A stretch of DNA of 36,213 bases from NCBI GenBank assembly GCA_021824125.1, contig JAKALO010000011.1:1-36213 (forward strand), read 5' to 3'. The position numbers and the translations under genes were made by a program. Each line of letters starts with the position of its first letter. The stretch's first letter is position 1. Source of the DNA: Deltaproteobacteria bacterium. Its GTDB lineage: Bacteria; Desulfobacterota; Deferrimicrobia; Deferrimicrobiales; Deferrimicrobiaceae. The notes below the pieces were generated by a model that saw nothing but the letters and a program-made list of their open reading frames with translations, was not told the DNA's origin and made no database searches. Of this stretch, positions 1 to 6,816 are shown in pieces.

Positions 1-86
1 TCGTGAAGGCGGTAAGGAACCTGGAGAAGATCTCCGTACGGAACCTGGTCACGCACCTGGAGTGGAAACGGGAGGAATCCGCATGA
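1..86 (+). CDS. Host gene, C-terminal fragment
   Basis: An open frame starting at base 3 ends with TGA at 84-86 and encodes 27 residues ending in WKREESA. It is charged and looks like the end of a soluble protein. The family cannot be named from so little. The stop overlaps the ATG of the next gene (ATGA), so the two host genes were probably translationally coupled in one operon. It lies outside the prophage. Confidence 0.6.
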   Translation, partial: VKAVRNLEKISVRNLVTHLEWKREESA

Positions 87-190
87 ACAAGATCGACAAG
101 GACACGCTGTACCGAAAGATCGTCGAGTGTGGGGAGGTGATCGGTTTGGCAGTACCCCGGGCGAGCGAAATTAACCTCTTTCCTCAATAA
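83..190 (+). pseudogene. Host gene start, interrupted by the prophage
   Basis: ATG at 83 follows a GGGAGGAA ribosome site at 70-77 and overlaps the upstream stop. The first 18-21 codons (MNKIDKDTLYRKIVECGEVIG) look like normal host coding sequence; after about base 144 the frame enters phage end sequence and stops at TAA 188-190. The opening resembles the start of PAS sensor proteins (LYRKIVE...), but this is a weak guess from a few residues. The remainder of the gene should lie beyond the right end of the prophage, after a short target duplication. Confidence 0.55.
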
Positions 191-289
191 TTCCGAAAAC
201 CTAACCCCGAAATACCCCCCGAGGCCGCTTTGGCAGTAAACAGACCGAAATGAGCAGATTTCGCACCTTTTTGCACTTGCTTTGGCAGG
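145..289 (+). repeat. Left-end transposase-binding repeats (L1-L3)
   Basis: Three direct copies of TTTGGCAG occur at 145-152, 229-236 and 281-288. The first two extend to TTTGGCAGTA, and the second and third share a preceding GC. Multiple transposase sites within about 150-200 bp of the end are characteristic of Mu-type transposases. Here all three point the same way. The intervening sequence is AT-rich and holds no gene. The assignment as MuA-type sites is inference from position and repetition. Confidence 0.75.
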
Positions 290-350
290 GAAATAAGAGG
301 CTATTAAACCGGAATATCTTTATGGTGTCGGAGGATGCGAAGAATAACGG

Positions 351-412
351 CGCACAAGTTCAGTAAGCAAACTTGTGCGTATGACCACGTGGAACTTGTG
401 CGCGCACAAGTT
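351..412. promoter_or_regulatory. Cluster of four operator-like half-sites
   Basis: The decamer CGCACAAGTT occurs at 351-360, its reverse complement AACTTGTGCG at 370-379, then AACTTGTGCG at 393-402 abutting CGCACAAGTT at 403-412. The last two form a perfect 20-bp palindrome; the first two form an inverted repeat with a 9-base spacer. Such an array is typical of a dimeric or tetrameric repressor operator. Candidate binders are the S24 repressor or Ner. It could also act as the transposition enhancer that Mu-type elements need near the left end. No clear promoter was found beside it. Confidence 0.65.
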
Positions 413-437
413 TATTTAAGAGGCAGATATCATTGAT

Positions 438-461
438 GAAATATGTTAAAAAGCATATTTC
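438..461. repeat. Short inverted repeat in the left-end region
   Basis: GAAATATG (438-445) and CATATTTC (454-461) form a perfect 8-bp inverted repeat around an 8-base spacer. There is no T-run on either side, so it does not look like a terminator for the leftward cargo gene that ends at 543. It may be another protein-binding dyad. The rest of 413-542 is AT-rich and shows no supported gene. Confidence 0.4.
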
Positions 462-542
462 ACGATGCGATCAAACATGTGCGGAAGGGGGAGGAAAAAA
501 ATCGGATCCGCCATTTTTCTTCTTCATTGGTGTTTCTGTAAC

Positions 543-983
543 CTACTTTTTGCGTTTTGAAGGTGTTTTTGTTGCCTTTTTGCTTCTTGTGTTTTCATGT
601 AGATTAAACGGCCAATTACCACCATTTTTATATTCTTTGCATCCCTTCATCGATGCCCAGAGATACCCCCCTCTGGTGAAATTTATTTTCATAATATAAT
701 CATCAGGATAAATCTCTGACAAACTGATACAAGCGCGAGCACAACCTCCAAAAAAACTATTCATTTCATCGTCTTCCACATTCATTGGCATGCGAAGGAC
801 GTTCACATTCATTCTTTTTTGCGTTGCAGTCGCAGACACATGAAACCCGCCATCATTGATGGTAGATTCCACAAGTGTTTCAGTGTCTTTTTCTGTCCAC
901 CCATCAGGAAGCCGCGATGTAAAATCTTCGGCCGTAGCCATCCGTACAAAGAAAAACAGGGTAATAAACATCACCTTTTTCAT
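543..983 (-). CDS. Exported cargo protein of unknown function
   Basis: This 146-residue protein starts at ATG 983, with AAGGAAG a few bases upstream. Residues 1-18 form a clear Sec signal peptide (MKKVMFITLFFFVRMATA) with an Ala-x-Ala cleavage site. The mature part has three cysteines (81, 85, 115) and a lysine/arginine-rich tail (KKATKTPSKRKK). The family is not recognised. It lies 14 bases downstream of the repressor gene on the same strand, so it is probably co-transcribed with the repressor and made in the lysogen. Its composition is clearly more AT-rich than the rest of the phage, which suggests recent acquisition. A lysogenic-conversion role, such as altering the cell surface or excluding other phages, is inference only. 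Confidence 0.7.
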   Translation of the reverse strand: MKKVMFITLFFFVRMATAEDFTSRLPDGWTEKDTETLVESTINDGGFHVSATATQKRMNVNVLRMPMNVEDDEMNSFFGGCARACISLSEIYPDDYIMKINFTRGGYLWASMKGCKEYKNGGNWPFNLHENTRSKKATKTPSKRKK

Positions 984-997
984 AATCGCGCTTCCTT

Positions 998-1681
998 TCA
1001 GAGATTTCTACCGTGCCAGACGACACGGCCGATGACGGCCAGGTCCCTTCCATCACCGGGATCCATCGTGATCGGCCTGTAGGCCGGGTTCACGCTCGAG
1101 CATGTCAGGACGTTACCCGGCTCCCGCTGAATCCGCTTGACCATGAGGTGCCCATCGAACCGGATCACGTAAATTCCATCCACCGGCACGTTCGCCGCGC
1201 CCCGGTCCATCAGGATCATTTCGCCAGGTCGCAATAGCGGCTCCATACTGTCCCCTTCTATATATAGAAAGGAGAGACCTGCGGGATCGGCTCCGATCTG
1301 CTGTCGGATCCATGTCCGGTTGATGACCAAGAGGTCGACGATCTCCTCAGACTCGACAGGTGCACCGGGGCCTGCCGCGGCGCGGACGTCGTACAAAGGA
1401 ATGAAGGCATAGTCGGAGGAGCTCAGGCGAACGAGGGCGCTTGAAGGGATTGCCGCGAGCGACGATTGAGCGGTGGTTTTCGGGCCTTCACCGGTAGCGA
1501 GCCACTTCAGGTCAACCTCTCCTGCCTTCGCAATGGCCGCTGCTTTATCCATGCCCGGAAGTGAGCCGGCGAGATATTTTCTGAGTAAACCTTCTGAAAA
1601 TCCGCACCGTGAGGCGAATGAGTTGACAGACTCATCGGCGATAATTTCAGCCAATCGCTCTTTGAAGAGCCTTAATGACAT
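998..1681 (-). CDS. Lysogeny repressor, HTH + S24 peptidase (CI/LexA type)
   Basis: A 227-residue protein with an N-terminal helix-turn-helix (about residues 18-45, SFASRCGFSEGLLRKYLAG) and a C-terminal S24 self-cleavage domain. The catalytic serine lies in EGDSMEP (Ser145) and the lysine in MVKRI (Lys182). The likely cleavage point is Ala103-Gly104 in DVRAAAGPG. Repressors of this family are inactivated by RecA-stimulated self-cleavage, so SOS induction of the prophage is expected; Mu's own c repressor lacks this domain. It is divergent from the Ner gene, and the 109-base gap between them should hold the competing early and lysogenic promoters. The ATG at 1681 is preceded only by a weak AGG-type site. 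Confidence 0.93.
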   Translation of the reverse strand: MSLRLFKERLAEIIADESVNSFASRCGFSEGLLRKYLAGSLPGMDKAAAIAKAGEVDLKWLATGEGPKTTAQSSLAAIPSSALVRLSSSDYAFIPLYDVRAAAGPGAPVESEEIVDLLVINRTWIRQQIGADPAGLSFLYIEGDSMEPLLRPGEMILMDRGAANVPVDGIYVIRFDGHLMVKRIQREPGNVLTCSSVNPAYRPITMDPGDGRDLAVIGRVVWHGRNL

Positions 1682-1693
1682 CTCTTAACCTGT

Positions 1694-1783
1694 TGTTATA
1701 ATTAACATTATTTACAATTCGCCACCAAGTTCGAATTTACTTCGTATTTTAGGGTTGACATGTTCGCACCCAAGTATTATGTA
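1694..1783 (+). promoter_or_regulatory. Divergent repressor/early promoter region
   Basis: The repressor-Ner gap holds two dyads: TGTTA-TAAT-TAACA at 1694-1707 and AATTCG-N10-CGAATT at 1716-1737. A perfect -35 hexamer TTGACA is at 1755-1760, with TATGTA 17 bases after it (1778-1783) and TATTAT at 1775-1780 (spacing only 14). If TATGTA is the -10, transcription would start at about 1790, almost on the Ner ATG at 1791. On the other strand, a TATAAC-like -10 at about 1692-1697 could serve the repressor. The dyads are plausible operators for the repressor and Ner; the binding is inference. Confidence 0.55.
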
Positions 1784-1790
1784 TACCTCC

Positions 1791-2126
1791 ATGGAGAAAT
1801 TAAACGGACTGAAAAAACCAGCCCCTCCTTCGGACTGGCATTGTGCGGACATCGTCGCCGCATTATGGAAATCCGGCTGGACGCTCCGCAGGCTGTCGAT
1901 CTCCCACGGTTACGAGGCGGGCTCCGCGAAAAAAGCTCTCCGGAACCCCTGGCCCCGCATGGAGCGGATCATCGCCCACGCGATCGGCGTCGAGCCGTGG
2001 GATATATGGCCGTCACGGTACGACGAGGACCATAACCGGGCGATCGGCGTCCGCAGGCGTCTTCGCGCACTTCAGTCTATCAATCCCCCCGTTTCCATCA
2101 ATGTAAAAAAACGGAGGTCTCGTTAG
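1791..2126 (+). CDS. ner: Ner-like early transcription regulator
   Basis: The protein (111 residues from ATG 1791) contains the Ner/Nlp winged HTH signature: DWHCADIVAALWKSGWTLRRLS, then NPWPRMERIIAHAIGV, then WDIWPSRYDE. In Mu, Ner binds between the divergent early and repressor promoters and turns both down during lytic growth. Its place directly after the divergent control region fits this. ATG 1779 or TTG 1755 could extend it by 4 or 12 residues, but TTG 1755 coincides with a TTGACA -35 box. There is no good ribosome site before 1791, and a near-leaderless transcript is possible. The C-terminal 25 residues are basic and beyond the conserved domain. Confidence 0.85.
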   Translation: MEKLNGLKKPAPPSDWHCADIVAALWKSGWTLRRLSISHGYEAGSAKKALRNPWPRMERIIAHAIGVEPWDIWPSRYDEDHNRAIGVRRRLRALQSINPPVSINVKKRRSR

Positions 2127-2156
2127 ACATGCCGAAACGTGAAAGCTCGGAAAAGA

Positions 2157-2594
2157 TCAATCCAACAGTGTCCAGCGGACCTGTACTTTCCCTCCCTCTG
2201 TTCGATCGATCCACGATGCGGAGAGCAGGTTCGAGAGAATACCCCGCGGTCCTTTCGGGAATCCCAGCGGGGTTTCGCGTTGTGACTTTTCTAATGCGCG
2301 TGCGGCCTCCAGCGCCGAGCATACCAGGTGCGCAAGGTGCTCTCGATAGCGCTTGGGCAGACGGTCATAGCGCCGATGCATCGGTTCTGTGCGTGGCCGA
2401 GACAGGAACCACTCCAGCAGATATTCAAGAGCGTCCAGTTCTTGATCTTGTGGAACGCTTTTCCTCGGCGTCCTTTTCGGATCTATCCCGCACTCTCGTT
2501 CGATCGTTTCCAGCCTGGAGATTATTTCCGTTGGAAATAGCCACGTCATGTCGCGGGGGGTCAAACGCATGATCTCGAAACGTCGCGTTTTCAT
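2157..2594 (-). CDS. Leftward hypothetical protein in the early region
   Basis: A 145-residue basic, helix-rich protein (ELDALEYLLEWFLS, EHLAHLVCSALEAARALEKSQ) with no motif I recognise. It is read against the early operon and converges on ner, leaving a 30-base gap. The opposite-strand frame over the same bases (2129-2572) has an unnatural Ser/Pro/Arg-rich composition, so the leftward frame is preferred. ATG 2594 has no good ribosome site; the internal ATG at 2570 (MRLTPRDM) has a weak GAG. Together with the leftward gene at 3088 it may be cargo expressed from the prophage. Function unknown. Confidence 0.6.
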   Translation of the reverse strand: MKTRRFEIMRLTPRDMTWLFPTEIISRLETIERECGIDPKRTPRKSVPQDQELDALEYLLEWFLSRPRTEPMHRRYDRLPKRYREHLAHLVCSALEAARALEKSQRETPLGFPKGPRGILSNLLSASWIDRTEGGKVQVRWTLLD

Positions 2595-2628
2595 GGGCGA
2601 AGTCTACCACGGTTGCGGGTACTGATTC

Positions 2629-3081
2629 ATGTCGAAACGCCCCTTCATCGACGAGCGCCAGCTGGCCCTTACCGGCCTGTTCGAAATCCCCCGGAAGCCC
2701 GCGGAGACTCCCGGGGCCCTCAACTTCTCCATCGAGCTGCGTGGCGTCCTTTCCGATGCGCTCAAGAAAACCCCGCGGAGCCGGTACGAGGTGGCGGCGC
2801 GGATGAGCGAGCTACTCGGCGTCGAGGTGACGCGGTTTCAGCTCGACTCCTGGACGGCGGAGAGCCGCGACGGCTGGCGTTTCCCGTTCGAATACGCGGC
2901 GGCGCTCGAGGTCGCGTGCGAGACGACGTGCCTGCAGGAACTGCTCACCCGGAAACGTGGCAGTCGGATCCTCGTGGGCGAGGATACGCTCAAGGCGGAG
3001 CTGGGGAAGCTCGAGCTCCTCGAGGCGGAGATCCGCGACCGGCGGCGGGCGATCAAAAAACACCTGGAGGGGAAACGATGA
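2629..3081 (+). CDS. Early hypothetical protein
   Basis: A 150-residue soluble protein lying between two leftward genes. Its middle (SRYEVAARMSELLGVEVTRFQLDSWTAES, about residues 50-80) could be a small helix-turn-helix, and the C-terminus (about 125-150) is a charged helix that could form a coiled coil (LKAELGKLELLEAEIRDRRR). Codon use is typical of the phage. The ribosome site before ATG 2629 is weak. Proteins of this size are common just upstream of the transposase in Mu-like phages; a DNA-binding role is a guess. Confidence 0.7.
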   Translation: MSKRPFIDERQLALTGLFEIPRKPAETPGALNFSIELRGVLSDALKKTPRSRYEVAARMSELLGVEVTRFQLDSWTAESRDGWRFPFEYAAALEVACETTCLQELLTRKRGSRILVGEDTLKAELGKLELLEAEIRDRRRAIKKHLEGKR

Positions 3082-3087
3082 CACCAT

Positions 3088-3477
3088 TCATGCCTTCGGA
3101 AATTCCTGCTTCATCAGCAGCAAGAACCATTCTGTCAGGTCTGGAAGCTCGACTGATGAAAGCTCCAACTTCATCTTCATCAGCACATCAGTCGCGGCAT
3201 TCATCCGGTCGGCCAGAAGGGTTAGCAACATGGGATCAGTGCATCGAAATAGCTCGTCGGCAAATTCTTCGTCATAACAAAAGACCTTATCGAGCAGGTC
3301 GTTTACGGCGTCTCTATGCTTTTCTCGGAGCGCGTTGAGTTGGCCGGCCGCTTCGATCTCTTCCTGTTTCCGCAGGACATCCTCCCGGTTCAATCGGGAG
3401 TCCGTCAGGAGCACCTCGCAGACGAATTCATTCCAGATCTTGAAGACGACATCCGTCGGATAGACCTGCGTTTTCAT
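3088..3477 (-). CDS. Leftward hypothetical protein with its own promoter
   Basis: The start is ATG 3477 (MKTQVYPTDVVFKIWNE), 6 bases after a strong GGGAGGTG ribosome site; the frame runs upstream to 3552 without support. The 129-residue product is acidic and almost wholly helical (KHRDAVNDLLDKVFCYDEEFADELF), soluble, and matches no family I know. It ends 6 bases after the stop of the convergent gene at 2629-3081. A good sigma70-type promoter lies about 40 bases upstream of its ATG, so it can be expressed independently of the early operon and probably in the lysogen. Superinfection exclusion or phage defence is possible but unproven. Confidence 0.72.
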   Translation of the reverse strand: MKTQVYPTDVVFKIWNEFVCEVLLTDSRLNREDVLRKQEEIEAAGQLNALREKHRDAVNDLLDKVFCYDEEFADELFRCTDPMLLTLLADRMNAATDVLMKMKLELSSVELPDLTEWFLLLMKQEFPKA

Positions 3478-3523
3478 GGGGGGCACCTCCCTGAGGGCGA
3501 AGTTGGTGTGGCTGGCACCCGCC

Positions 3524-3552
3524 AATATAGCCCGAGCTCTGCCCCCCGCCAA
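3524..3552 (-). promoter_or_regulatory. Sigma70-like promoter for the leftward gene
   Basis: On the minus strand TTGGCG (3552-3547) is followed after exactly 17 bases by TATATT (3529-3524). The -10 matches consensus at 5 of 6 positions and the -35 at 4 of 6. The predicted start, near 3517, leaves a leader of about 40 bases carrying the GGGAGGTG site of the gene starting at 3477. Confidence 0.55.
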
Positions 3553-3572
3553 ATCGTAGGAGGAGAACCCAA

Positions 3573-3824
3573 ATGAAGCCCGTATCCCTCCCCCGTCGCA
3601 ATTCCCTGATCGGGTTCATCCCCATCCGAAGCAACAAGGCGCGCAAACCTTCGCTGATCGCCCGCACCGTCGACCGCCTTCGGCGATCGGCTCGGCGGAT
3701 CGGCGTCTGGTCGGAGGGCGTTCATTGGGCGACAGTCGCCGACGCCATCTTCTTCTCGGTTTTCATGCTGTCGCTGTTCGTCCTCTACTGGTGTGCCTAC
3801 CTTATGGGCTGGTGCGGACGATGA
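3573..3824 (+). CDS. Small membrane protein upstream of the transposase
   Basis: An 83-residue protein. ATG 3573 follows a GGAGGAG site. The N-terminal half is strongly basic (RRNSLIGFIPIRSNKARK), and residues about 57-79 form one hydrophobic segment (AIFFSVFMLSLFVLYWCAYLMGW), so it is predicted to sit in the inner membrane with a basic cytoplasmic N-terminus. Its stop overlaps the transposase ATG (ATGA at 3821-3824), implying coupled translation. The family is unknown. Confidence 0.7.
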   Translation: MKPVSLPRRNSLIGFIPIRSNKARKPSLIARTVDRLRRSARRIGVWSEGVHWATVADAIFFSVFMLSLFVLYWCAYLMGWCGR

Positions 3825-6010
3825 CGGATCGGTACTTCTCCGCGCGGGAGCTCGCGGGGCTCCCCGGGATGCCGGAAGATCGAAGCGGAGTTTTTCGGAT
3901 GGCTATCCGCGAATCCTGGCCCTCCCGTCCCCGTCAGGGGCGTGGTGGCGGCCGCGAATACCCCCTCTCCTGCCTTCCGGAGGAGACGCGCAGCGCGATC
4001 CTCGCCCGCCTGGTAGACGCCGCGGCGTCCACGCTGCCCGCGCTGATCCCGGAAGTCGTGCCGCCAGAGAAGTCCGCATCGCAACTTCCCGCCGTGGTCC
4101 CGCCCGGCGTTGTCACGCCCGGAACGCCCATCTTCGTCACGAAGAACGTGCGATTGAAGCTCCCCGCGGCGCCGACGGACGGCTCTCAGGCCCCGGAGAC
4201 CTTGAAAGACTGGCAACGTCGTGCGATGGAAGCCCGCCTGGCGATCCTCGGGCTGGTGGACGAGGTCGCGATGTCGCACGGCATCGATGCGGCGGTCTCT
4301 CACGTCGCCTCGATGGCCGCCCGGTACGAACTTCCTTCGCACATCCAGTCGATGATCCCGTGGGCGAACGCGCGACGCGGGCATGACGATGCACGTACAT
4401 TGTCCTGCCGCACGATTTTCCGGTGGATCTGCGCGCGGGAAGCGGGCAACGTCGCGCTGGCGCCGAGAAGCGCCGGCATGGACTGGATCCCCGCGTGGGC
4501 GCCCACGCTCCTGTCGCTGTTCCAGCGTCCGCAGAAGCCCGCGTTGACCGAGGCGTTGGCGCTGCTGCCGCAAGTCCTGCCCGCGGAGATCACCGCGCCC
4601 TCCTACTGGGCCGTCCGACGGTTCCTGCAACGCATCAACGTCGTGGATCTGCACCGGGGGCGGTTCGGTCCCCGGGAGATCCGCAAGATCCGGATCTTCG
4701 TGCGGCGGGACTTCTCCCAGTTTTTCCCCGGGGACATCTACGAGGCCGATGGCCACACCTTCGACGCCGAAGTGGCGCATCCGTCCCACGGGCGGCCGTT
4801 CCGTCCGGAGTGCGAGCTTGTCCTGGACGTCGTCACGCGGAAGGCGGTCGGCTGGTCGTCGGGGCTGGCCGAATCCACCTGGACGGTCATCGACGCCTTG
4901 CGACACGCCTGCGAGACGAACTGCGTGCCCGCCATGTACTACGTCGACCGGGGCTCCGGCCGCAACAACCACCTCTTAAACGACCTATCCACGGGGTTCA
5001 TCGCGCGTCTGGGGATCACCAAGACGCACAGCATCGCGTACAACTCGCAGGCGCGCGGCGCCGTCGAGCGGGCTCACCAGACGATCTTCATCGGCGTGGC
5101 GAAGACCCTTGCCACCTACATGGGCAAGCCGATGGATCCCGAGGCGAAGAAGAAGGTCTTCACGGCCACGCGGCTGGCCGTCGTCCAAAGGGTTTCCTCG
5201 CCGCTTCTGCCCTCCTGGGCGGAGTTTACAGCCGCCGTCGACGCGGGACTTGCGGCGTACAACGCCCGGCCGCACCGTGCCCTGCCCAAGTTCCGGGATC
5301 CCCAAACGGGGAAGATGCGCCACATGTCGCCCGACGAGCGTTGGGCGCAGTTCGTCGCGGAAGGATTCGAGCCGATCCGGATCACCCCGGAGGAGTCGAT
5401 CGACCTGTTCCGGCCGTACGAAGTCCGGATCTGCCAGCGCGGCGAGGTCAACCTGAAAAAAAACCGCTACTTCCACAAGGCCCTCGAGGGGTACCACGGG
5501 CAGCATGTCCGGGTGGGATACGACATGCACGACGCATCGCGCGTCTGGGTGCGGGATCTCGACGGCCGCCTGATCTGCGTGGCCGGCTTCGAGGCCAACA
5601 GCCGGGCCTTCTATCCCGTATCCGTGGTCGTACAGAAGCGCCTGGAGCGCGCCAAAGGACGGGAGCAGCGTCTGGAGGCCCACCTCGAAGAGGTCCGCGA
5701 GGAGCTTACGGGGGCAACGAATACGGTCGACGCGGACTTCTCCGACGACCTCACCCCCGAGGAGAAGGCGCGCGCGGACGAGCAGATCAAGGCCCTTGCG
5801 GCCCCTCGCGACGACGACGAGGTGGACGTGGCCGACGACGTCAAGTTCTGGCGATGGGGGATCGCGCACATGGACGAGCTCTCCGAGGACCAGAAGCGCT
5901 ACCTGGCCGAGCGCCTCGATCGCTCCCCCACGTTCCGGGAGCTGCTCGGCCTGGTGGACGAAGACACGGGTTTTAGCCAGCCGTCGGGACTGAGCGTCCC
6001 GGCGGTGTGA
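3821..6010 (+). CDS. A: Mu-type DDE transposase (A)
   Basis: A 729-residue transposase that cuts the prophage ends and joins them to target DNA during integration and replicative transposition. The N-terminus (MTDRYFSARELAGLPGMPE...REYPLSCLPEETR) is the Mu-type end-binding winged helix. The integrase-fold core carries the DDE triad at Asp310 (EADGHTFD), Asp376 (YVDRGSG) and Glu416 (GAVERAH). The Mu-transposase C-terminal region follows, and the last 130 residues are charged and probably contact the B ATPase. ATG 3821 overlaps the previous stop, and it fits the conserved N-terminus, so longer frames upstream are not used. Length is close to MuA (663). It looks intact. Confidence 0.95.
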   Translation: MTDRYFSARELAGLPGMPEDRSGVFRMAIRESWPSRPRQGRGGGREYPLSCLPEETRSAILARLVDAAASTLPALIPEVVPPEKSASQLPAVVPPGVVTPGTPIFVTKNVRLKLPAAPTDGSQAPETLKDWQRRAMEARLAILGLVDEVAMSHGIDAAVSHVASMAARYELPSHIQSMIPWANARRGHDDARTLSCRTIFRWICAREAGNVALAPRSAGMDWIPAWAPTLLSLFQRPQKPALTEALALLPQVLPAEITAPSYWAVRRFLQRINVVDLHRGRFGPREIRKIRIFVRRDFSQFFPGDIYEADGHTFDAEVAHPSHGRPFRPECELVLDVVTRKAVGWSSGLAESTWTVIDALRHACETNCVPAMYYVDRGSGRNNHLLNDLSTGFIARLGITKTHSIAYNSQARGAVERAHQTIFIGVAKTLATYMGKPMDPEAKKKVFTATRLAVVQRVSSPLLPSWAEFTAAVDAGLAAYNARPHRALPKFRDPQTGKMRHMSPDERWAQFVAEGFEPIRITPEESIDLFRPYEVRICQRGEVNLKKNRYFHKALEGYHGQHVRVGYDMHDASRVWVRDLDGRLICVAGFEANSRAFYPVSVVVQKRLERAKGREQRLEAHLEEVREELTGATNTVDADFSDDLTPEEKARADEQIKALAAPRDDDEVDVADDVKFWRWGIAHMDELSEDQKRYLAERLDRSPTFRELLGLVDEDTGFSQPSGLSVPAV

Positions 6011-6045
6011 GGCCATCGACAACCAACTTCAAGGAGGCGAGAGCG

Positions 6046-6816
6046 GTGAGACCAGGATTCGCGCAGACCAGCAACGTACAGCGGTTCAAGAACGGCATGT
6101 CCGTCGTGGAGGACCGTGGGGCCCGGGAGGCCTCGATGATGCTCGTCACGGGGGATCCGGGATTCGGCAAGACCGCCACGGTTTTCTGGTGGGCGACAAT
6201 GCACGGCGCGGTGTACCTGCGGGCGAAGGCCAACTACACGCCTTTCTGGCTGTTGTCCGAACTCGTGCAGGAGTTGAAAGGGCGCCCGTCGCGCAACTCC
6301 GAGGATCTGAGCAAGCAGGCGGTGATCTCCCTGGTGCGGGAGCCCCGTCCGATCATCATCGACGAGGTCGAGCACACCTTCCGGGACCTGAAGGTCCTCG
6401 AGACGATCCGCGACCTGGTCGACCTCGTATCCGTGCCGGTGGTGCTCGTGGGCACCGACCAGGTGCAGAACCGGGTGGCCCGGTACGCGCAGTTCTCCAG
6501 CCGGATCGCCTCCGTCGTGCAGTTCCGGCCCGCCAGCGTGGCGGACGTCCGGATCTGCTGCGACTGCAAGTGCGAGATCCCCGTCGCGGACGACCTGGTG
6601 GAGGAGATCCACCGGCAGGCGGGCGGCCGGATCCGCGAGGTGATGAACGCCATCGCCGTGGTGGAGCGGCAAGGCAAGGCCCGCACGGGATCCGCGGCGA
6701 AGCAGCCCATCACCCTGTCCGACATGGCGGGTAAATCGCTCACCCACGACTGGCAGGCTCGGCGGCCGAGGATGGTCCGGCCCGAATCCGCTCCTCCGGC
6801 GGCGGCCGCCCGGTGA
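6046..6816 (+). CDS. B: Mu B-type transposition ATPase
   Basis: A 256-residue AAA+ ATPase that selects target DNA and activates the transposase. Walker A is GDPGFGKTAT (Lys42), Walker B is IIIDEVEH (Asp106), and a sensor-like LVGTDQ follows. The GTG at 6046 is chosen because AAGGAGG lies 8 bases before it; the frame is open back to 6007, overlapping the end of A. MuB (312 residues) has an extra N-terminal HTH that this shorter form lacks, as in the B3/D3112 type. The end overlaps the next gene (GTGA). Confidence 0.92.
   Translation: MRPGFAQTSNVQRFKNGMSVVEDRGAREASMMLVTGDPGFGKTATVFWWATMHGAVYLRAKANYTPFWLLSELVQELKGRPSRNSEDLSKQAVISLVREPRPIIIDEVEHTFRDLKVLETIRDLVDLVSVPVVLVGTDQVQNRVARYAQFSSRIASVVQFRPASVADVRICCDCKCEIPVADDLVEEIHRQAGGRIREVMNAIAVVERQGKARTGSAAKQPITLSDMAGKSLTHDWQARRPRMVRPESAPPAAAAR

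Noticed and set aside
433-699. Short frame after the operator cluster
   Set aside because: Starts in AT-rich DNA with a run of phenylalanines and overlaps the end of the exported cargo gene; no ribosome site.
2129-2572. Rightward frame following ner
   Set aside because: Although GGAGG lies upstream, its Ser/Pro/Arg composition is unnatural, and the opposite strand encodes a normal-looking protein.
4423-5976. Long open frame (517 codons) inside the transposase on the same strand, and a 391-codon frame on the opposite strand at 3797-4972
   Set aside because: Both are Arg/Gly/Pro-rich shadows of the GC-rich transposase gene, which has clear catalytic motifs in its own frame.
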